Positions 8,648 through 12,500 of a DNA stretch of 12,500 bases are shown here, one piece after another. Within the stretch, counting starts at the first letter, position 1. The number at the start of each line of letters is the position of its first letter. Under the pieces are notes generated by a model that did not search any database, was not told where the DNA came from, and saw only the letters and a program-made list of their open reading frames with translations. This DNA comes from Chromera velia (lineage: Eukaryota > Sar > Chromeraceae): contig JAHBMJ010002632.1 of the NCBI GenBank assembly GCA_018398765.1, forward strand, positions 142,977 through 155,476, given 5' to 3'. The position numbers and the translations under genes were made by a program.

Positions 8648-9326
8648 GGCACACGGCAGCTGCCGCCTCGTCTCTCGCCAGTGCCAGCACATTTTCCACT
8701 AACAGGGAAGGGAAGGGGGGGGGAGAAGGGGGGGGAAGGGGGAAGAGGGGGTGAAAGCGGGGAACAAAGGGGAAGGGAAGGGGAGGGAAAAAGGGGGGGA
8801 AAGAGGGGGAGAGAGGGGTTACTTCGGGGTGGGGGGACGAATCGAATCGAGGCTGGCCGAGAGCATGTGAAGTACTAGCGACTGAGTGTGACTGGAGCGT
8901 CTTTTGTCCAGAGTTGAGAGTTCATATGTCGAAAGGAGCAGCAAGGGGATGAAACAAGACAGAAAGAAGAGACGAGATAAAAAGAGACCAGCGGAGCAAT
9001 CTGCAATATATCTGGTCCCTTCCTTCCCTCCCTTTATGCAGCTACTGACACGCGCAGAGTGTGTTTATGCTCGACCAGACCGTCGAGTCCTTCTGTCGAC
9101 GAGAACTCCAACTCGATTGCCTACCCCTACGTCAGCTACGTGTGAAAAGGGCAGAGGACTGCCTGATTGTCGCTGCTATGTGCTTATGCCTGCACGTGCC
9201 CGCGACTGCCTGTGACCGCCCTTGCGCCCCTGCACTGAACTTGGGAGGGGAGTGAGCATTGCAAGGCTGAGCGTTAAAGAGGCAGACTGCAAGAACAACA
9301 AGCCGAGCGCCGCATGTGCCACGCAT
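8459..9326 (-). CDS. Speculative three-exon gene for a small secreted-type protein
   Basis: Exons 9326-9140, 8698-8633 and 8535-8459 join in phase 1 twice to give about 109 residues. The start MRGTCGARLVVLAVCLF with PCNA near residue 24 looks like a signal peptide. Exon 2 follows an exceptionally long polypyrimidine tract (the complement of 8705-8818) ending in TTAG, and has a GTAGGT donor. Exon 3 follows CTACTCCAG and ends at TAG. Against it: the first donor (GTAGCT) is unlike the others in this window, the protein resembles nothing I know, and the last two exons overlap the plus-strand TGA-interrupted frame. Confidence 0.17.
8705..8818. repeat. Polypurine G/A mirror-type tract
   Basis: A 114-nt stretch on the plus strand that is purine except for three pyrimidines (T at 8752, C at 8758 and 8765). 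It is built from GGGGAA/GGGA-like units with several runs of five or more G. Such tracts can form triplex or quadruplex DNA. On the minus strand it would serve as a polypyrimidine tract. Confidence 0.9.
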
Positions 9327-9559
9327 TTGGAACTTCTGGAGCTCCTTTTGGAAGAGTGACCTTTCTTCTCTCTTAGTTTCTCTTCTTTGTGCGTGACTTG
9401 GGAGTCAGGCCCCTCGTGTAGCTGAAAGTACGAGCGCATGAGGGGAAGCCTTCATTCGCTGTCTCTTTCTCGCTTCCTTCTGCTGCTTTGAAACGTTTTG
9501 GGTTATCCCTGGCTTCCTCCTTAATTTAAGAAAAAGAGACTGGAAGAGGTGGAGAGAAA

Positions 9560-9877
9560 ATGAGTAGAGGAGGAGCAAAGAGAGAAAAAATCTTTAAAGA
9601 GATGTCTGGTTCAACGAGAAAAGAAGAAAAAGTGAGTGGACAGCCCGTACATGTCTCTGTGTTCCTTCTGTATCTTCTCCTTGTAGGGGGATGCCGGTGC
9701 TTTGGAGGCCCTCTGGGTTCTCTGGGTATCGCCTCTCCCCCTCGCAGCACGGAAGTTGATGGGAGCCTTGGTGGAGCCACCGTCTCTGTGCAAGCATCTG
9801 CGTGGGGCCAGACGGTATGCCGGCAGGGCCTGGCGTCTCCTTCCGATAGGTCTGACCGGGTGTCGTTCATTCGTTGA
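9560..9877 (+). CDS. Possible small membrane-anchored ORF, unrecognised
   Basis: The 105-codon ATG frame has a basic start (SRGGAKREKIFKEM), a hydrophobic stretch at about residues 32-43 (VSVFLLYLLLVGG) and a Gly/Ser-rich C-terminal half. It could be a signal-anchored peptide. Equally, the hydrophobic part may be a polypyrimidine tract with a CTTGTAG acceptor near 9686 and only the later half may be an exon. The opposite strand also has codon-like frames here. Confidence 0.2.
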   Translation: MSRGGAKREKIFKEMSGSTRKEEKVSGQPVHVSVFLLYLLLVGGCRCFGGPLGSLGIASPPRSTEVDGSLGGATVSVQASAWGQTVCRQGLASPSDRSDRVSFIR

Positions 9878-10232
9878 TGTCTGTTCTTATGTGTTCAATC
9901 GATCTATGGTGTTGTTAACGACAAGCAAAGAGCCGCGCATGCAGTCTTCAGGAAGAAAGTGAGATAGAAGAGAGAGGAGGAAGAGATGTGAATAAATAAT
10001 ATTGTGTATGAACATATGTGTGCGTGAGGCTTTCTGCTGTCGTCTTCTAGTTTCTCCGTCTCTTCACGTTTTGTTCGTACCTCCATCTGCCCGTCTACTT
10101 TCATTCAGAAAAGAGAACTGGAAGGGGTTCTTTTATATACAGGCGTGCTATTCTATCGCCCGCTTCCTTTCAGCAGGCCGGTCTGAAAAAGAGAGAGAGA
10201 GAGAGTAGGAGCAAGTGAAACGAAGTCGGAAA

Positions 10233-10547
10233 ATGGAGTTAGCTACCTCTTTCTTTCCCGGGGCCGCCGGTTCCGCCTCTTTCTTTTCAATCAGTCTGTC
10301 ATTGGTGGTGTTCGATTTGCGTCTTTATTGTGAGGCCATGGAGGTGTTGGAGGTGCTTTGTTTTTCCGTCTTGCTTCAAGGGAAACAAAGGCGGCATAAA
10401 AGAGAAATGAGAAGAAAAAGAAACAGTGGAACTGCACAGGAGTTTGAAGAGCAGAGATTTGTCGGAATGAGCTTGTCTTTCTCTATTAAAGTTTTTGCAT
10501 TAGCACCGTTTCCACTTTCTGTTTTGCCGCCTGCCGGTGCCCTCTGA
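10233..10547 (+). CDS. Possible small ORF with hydrophobic ends, unrecognised
   Basis: A 104-codon ATG frame ending in TGA. Residues about 3-30 are hydrophobic and Ser/Phe-rich (SFFPGAAGSASFFSISLSLVV), the middle is strongly basic (KQRRHKREMRRKRN) and the end is hydrophobic. There is no homologue that I recognise, and length alone is weak evidence. Confidence 0.15.
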   Translation: MELATSFFPGAAGSASFFSISLSLVVFDLRLYCEAMEVLEVLCFSVLLQGKQRRHKREMRRKRNSGTAQEFEEQRFVGMSLSFSIKVFALAPFPLSVLPPAGAL

Positions 10548-10587
10548 TACTATCCCGTTTTTACTGGCTGCATCGAAACGAACTCTT

Positions 10588-10743
10588 ATGATGCAGGGTA
10601 TGTTGTTGAGAGTGTATATCCTTTTACTTTTGCCTCTATGTAGCCACGTTCGCGCGTTTGACTTTGCCGCCTTAGTGCGAGGCCGGCGCCTCAGAGGAGG
10701 AAAGAAGACAAAGAGGGGAAAGCAAAGCGGGAGTGAGAAGTAA
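10588..10743 (+). CDS. Possible first exon with signal peptide and RAF junction
   Basis: From ATG at 10588, 10591 or 10600 the frame reads MLLRVYILLLLPLCSHVRAF followed by DFAALVRG and a basic tail. A hydrophobic core ending in VRA|F recalls the GRA|F leader of the gene at 259-3103, so it may encode the start of a plastid-targeted or secreted protein. The frame ends at TAA (10741-10743). A GTGAGA at about 10732 could instead be a splice donor, but I find no convincing next exon. Confidence 0.25.
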   Translation: MMQGMLLRVYILLLLPLCSHVRAFDFAALVRGRRLRGGKKTKRGKQSGSEK

Positions 10744-11587
10744 CAGTCTCTGAACAAAACAGAGAAAGGTGAAAAAAAAAAAAAGTAAAGTAAATGACTG
10801 CGAGCGCATGAATCGGCATGGGGATGTATGCGTGCATATGACCGTACGGGCCTGTCTGTGTCCTGCTCTTTGTCGCTCTTTTTGTCCAGCATTTCCGTCT
10901 CGTGCTTTCTTTCAGGGGAGTACGAAAGGTTAGATAGGCACATGGAAAGCTGAGGAGACGTAAGACCTTGCATTGGGAAGCTTGCGGCCATCGAGCGACG
11001 GACTCTGCCATCAGGTAGAGATGGTGTGCTTCTGCAGACCACGAGCAAGCAAACGTCCCTAAAACAGGTTCTTCAAGGAAAGATCTAGTGGGTTAGCATT
11101 GCCAGTGAGGCAGTTACACGGTGGTGATAGCACTGTCTGGTAGGGGTACCTCCAGCATAGATGAATGAATGAGAGAAAGAGAGAAAGGAAGGAAGCAGGT
11201 TGTTCATTGCAAGTCTGTTTGTGTTTGCACATGTTAATCCAAGTGACTTCCATCAATGGGAGGAAACTTTTCTGCTTGTCAGTTTCCGCATCTAGATTTG
11301 AGAGTCGCTTGACTGTGGATGACTGTCTCAATGACGGTGCCAAAGGGATTTCTGTGTCTGTGCTTTCTTACACTGCCTCTGTCATAGTGCAAAGACGCTT
11401 GAGATTTCATTCCTTTGACTATATGCTTTGAAGTACCAGTATTTTATCGGTTGCATAGGCTTACATTGTGTTTGGTTGGTCATGCTCTTTCACTCGCCTC
11501 TTTTTTTTTCCTTTAAATTTTGTGTATGCTCGGATGTGTTTGACTGATCGTGAGGACGCGATTTCCTTATCCATGGCCGGGGAGGAT

Positions 11588-12054
11588 CTGTGGAGTCCTA
11601 CCCTGTGGCACCGCTTTTTGAGCCTTCGCATGCACCATGACTGAGTAAGCCAGCGTGCCGCGCCACATTCCGCCGCCGCGCTTTGCTTCATACGTATTGC
11701 GCGCGCATCGATCGAAGTCGAGTCTGACCTTCACAATGTTCGTATTTAAGCAATATGTCACTTGAGCAACAGATAGGATCGTTTAAGACTAATGTCTGTT
11801 TGTCATAGATTGGGAGTCTGAGACTTTGAGAGAGAGGAACAGACTCTGAGAGAAGCATAAGTAGAAATTGTGCAATGATAGAATGAACCCAGCTGATTGG
11901 AATCCCAGATCGTTCTAAAGCTAAACCTTCTATAAACTGTTGCCTAAATGAGTGTTGCTCATATTTCTTCTTTAGAATTTCCCTAAGGTTCTTGTCCTTG
12001 CTTTACCTTCTGTTTGAACACCATAAGGTGGCTGGACAGGGGGGACAAAGCATT
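11588..12054. repeat. Dispersed direct repeat, copy 2 (467 bp)
   Basis: It is the second copy of 7257-7729 in the same orientation, with its start 4331 bp further on, and lacks the 6-bp TCAGTG. Flanks on both sides differ completely from those of copy 1. The minus-strand frame (11761-11567) keeps NIVKVRLDFDRCAR and AYSVMVHAKAQ. The plus frame that is open in copy 1 from 7562 is also open here from 11887, through the repeat border, to a TAG at 12223. Confidence 0.93.
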
Positions 12055-12217
12055 CCTCTGCTTGCTCTGTGGTTGTCCTTTTGGAGCACCGCTGCTTGTT
12101 CTGGAGTGAGGCGACACCTGGCGACTCTGGAGGCCTCAACTACATCAAGAGACTGGGGGAACAAGAAGTTCGCAAAGCCATCTCCGACTGTTGCAGAAGA
12201 AGCTCATAGTGTTGGGA
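12055..12217 (+). other. Unique sequence after repeat copy 2, possibly coding remnant
   Basis: Two plus-strand frames read through. One continues the repeat frame to TAG at 12223. The other reads LNYIKRLGEQEVRKAISD and stops at TAG (12207-12209); it is the more protein-like, with an amphipathic helical pattern. I recognise neither. Confidence 0.25.
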
Positions 12218-12271
12218 GCTGGTAGCCTTCTGCGGCTAGGCAGCCCCACATGGCCACAGAAGGCTACCAGC
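12218..12271. repeat. Long inverted repeat (hairpin)
   Basis: The arms GCTGGTAGCCTTCTG (12218-12232) and CAGAAGGCTACCAGC (12257-12271) are perfect complements. Pairing continues inward, with one mismatch and one G-T wobble, to 12238/12251. The result is a stem of about 21 bp with a 12-nt loop. An A6 run follows, then two AGGATACGC units (12277-12285, 12289-12297). It marks the switch to AT-rich DNA. Confidence 0.85.
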
Positions 12272-12297
12272 AAAAAAGGATACGCTAGAGGATACGC

Positions 12298-12439
12298 AAT
12301 CTAATTAATATAATAAACTCGATTAAAAACATTCAGAGTTAATTTCAGACGTGTGATTAAAAAAAAAAAGTAAACCAGAATTTGCTTAAAATTGCCTTAA
12401 ATTATTTTTTTCTTTTTTCTAGTCTTTTTTTTTTTCCGT
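12298..12439. other. AT-rich stretch, no gene
   Basis: Dominated by TAATTAATATAATAA-like sequence, an A11 run near 12359 and long T runs (12405-12435). No frame of note. It links the hairpin to the 11-bp array. Confidence 0.6.
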
Positions 12440-12500
12440 AACACCTAAGTAACACTTGTACAACACTAAAACAACACTTACGCAACACTTGAACAACAGT
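12440..12500. repeat. 11-bp-period tandem array, cut by the window end
   Basis: Five consecutive 11-bp units start with AACAC (12440, 12451, 12462, 12473, 12484) and a sixth begins at 12495. The core AACACT is nearly fixed (one C for T), while the next four or five bases vary freely: CTAAGT, TTGTAC, TAAAAC, TTACGC, TTGAAC. A fixed core with a variable tail suggests repeated protein-binding sites one helical turn apart rather than simple slippage. Confidence 0.85.

Larger units (their letters stand above)
8819..11587. other. Gene-poor stretch between the repeat copies, only weak ORF candidates
   Basis: I find no exon set with family support here. Many frames are short products of GA- or CT-rich sequence. 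The more protein-like pieces are an ATG frame at 9560-9877, one at 10233-10547, a signal-peptide-like frame at 10588-10743, a Ser-rich ATG frame at 11165-11431 and a minus-strand piece reading SPYKEKIQKEHRDM near 9640-9685. They lie on both strands and cannot all be genes. An A13 run sits near 10774. Confidence 0.4.

Noticed and set aside
9058-9141. Plus-strand exon reading MLDQTVESFCRRELQLDC
   Set aside because: With the best acceptor (9041) an in-frame TGA follows at once, the alternative acceptor lacks a good pyrimidine tract, and no partner exon was found.
10500-11048. 182-codon minus-strand frame
   Set aside because: It spans an A/T homopolymer and polypyrimidine stretches, has no recognisable motif, and the strand is contested by the plus-strand leader-like frame.
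7257-12054. LTR retrotransposon with the two direct repeats as LTRs
   Set aside because: The repeats do not begin TG and end CA in a matched way, no target duplication flanks them, and the 3.9 kb between them shows no gag, protease, reverse transcriptase or integrase motif. Dispersed copies fit better.
12440-12500. CRISPR array
   Set aside because: Units are only 11 bp with a 6-bp core, with no spacer-sized intervals, in a eukaryotic context.

Overview
The window looks like nuclear DNA of a eukaryote. Two genes can be rebuilt as multi-exon models with GT-AG introns of about 300-600 bp, and every splice phase closes. Microsatellites and pyrimidine-rich tracts are common. One gene starts with a signal peptide followed by a GRA|FVLP junction, which resembles the ASAFAP plastid-import signal of algae with secondary red-type plastids. 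A photosynthetic stramenopile is therefore my best guess. This is inference from gene style, not from a marker gene.

Layout. Positions 1-258 hold no gene. Positions 259-3103 (minus strand) hold a six-exon gene for a predicted 414-residue, very acidic, probably plastid-targeted protein of unknown function. Positions 3104-3651 are a shared upstream region with a CpG-rich palindromic block. Positions 3652-5514 (plus strand) hold a three-exon gene for a 224-residue UPF0598 (C8orf82-like) protein. These two genes are divergent and are the only confident genes.

From 5515 on the character changes. An AT-rich block (5515 to about 6620) begins right at the UPF0598 stop. It is followed by what looks like decayed mobile or repetitive DNA. 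Two direct copies of a ~470 bp repeat (7257-7729 and 11588-12054) differ by one 6-bp indel and about 33 substitutions, of which I count 32 transitions. Copy 1 runs into a 1083-nt frame broken only by TGA codons (7562-8647). A long polypurine tract follows (8705-8818), then a gene-poor stretch with a few weak small-ORF candidates (8820-11587). The right end holds a 21-bp-stem hairpin (12218-12271), AT-rich DNA, and an 11-bp-period tandem array that runs off the window (12440-12500).

The two genes share an upstream region and could be co-regulated, but nothing shows that they work together. The best leads are the transition-only divergence of the repeat, the TGA-only frame beside it, and the 11-bp array.
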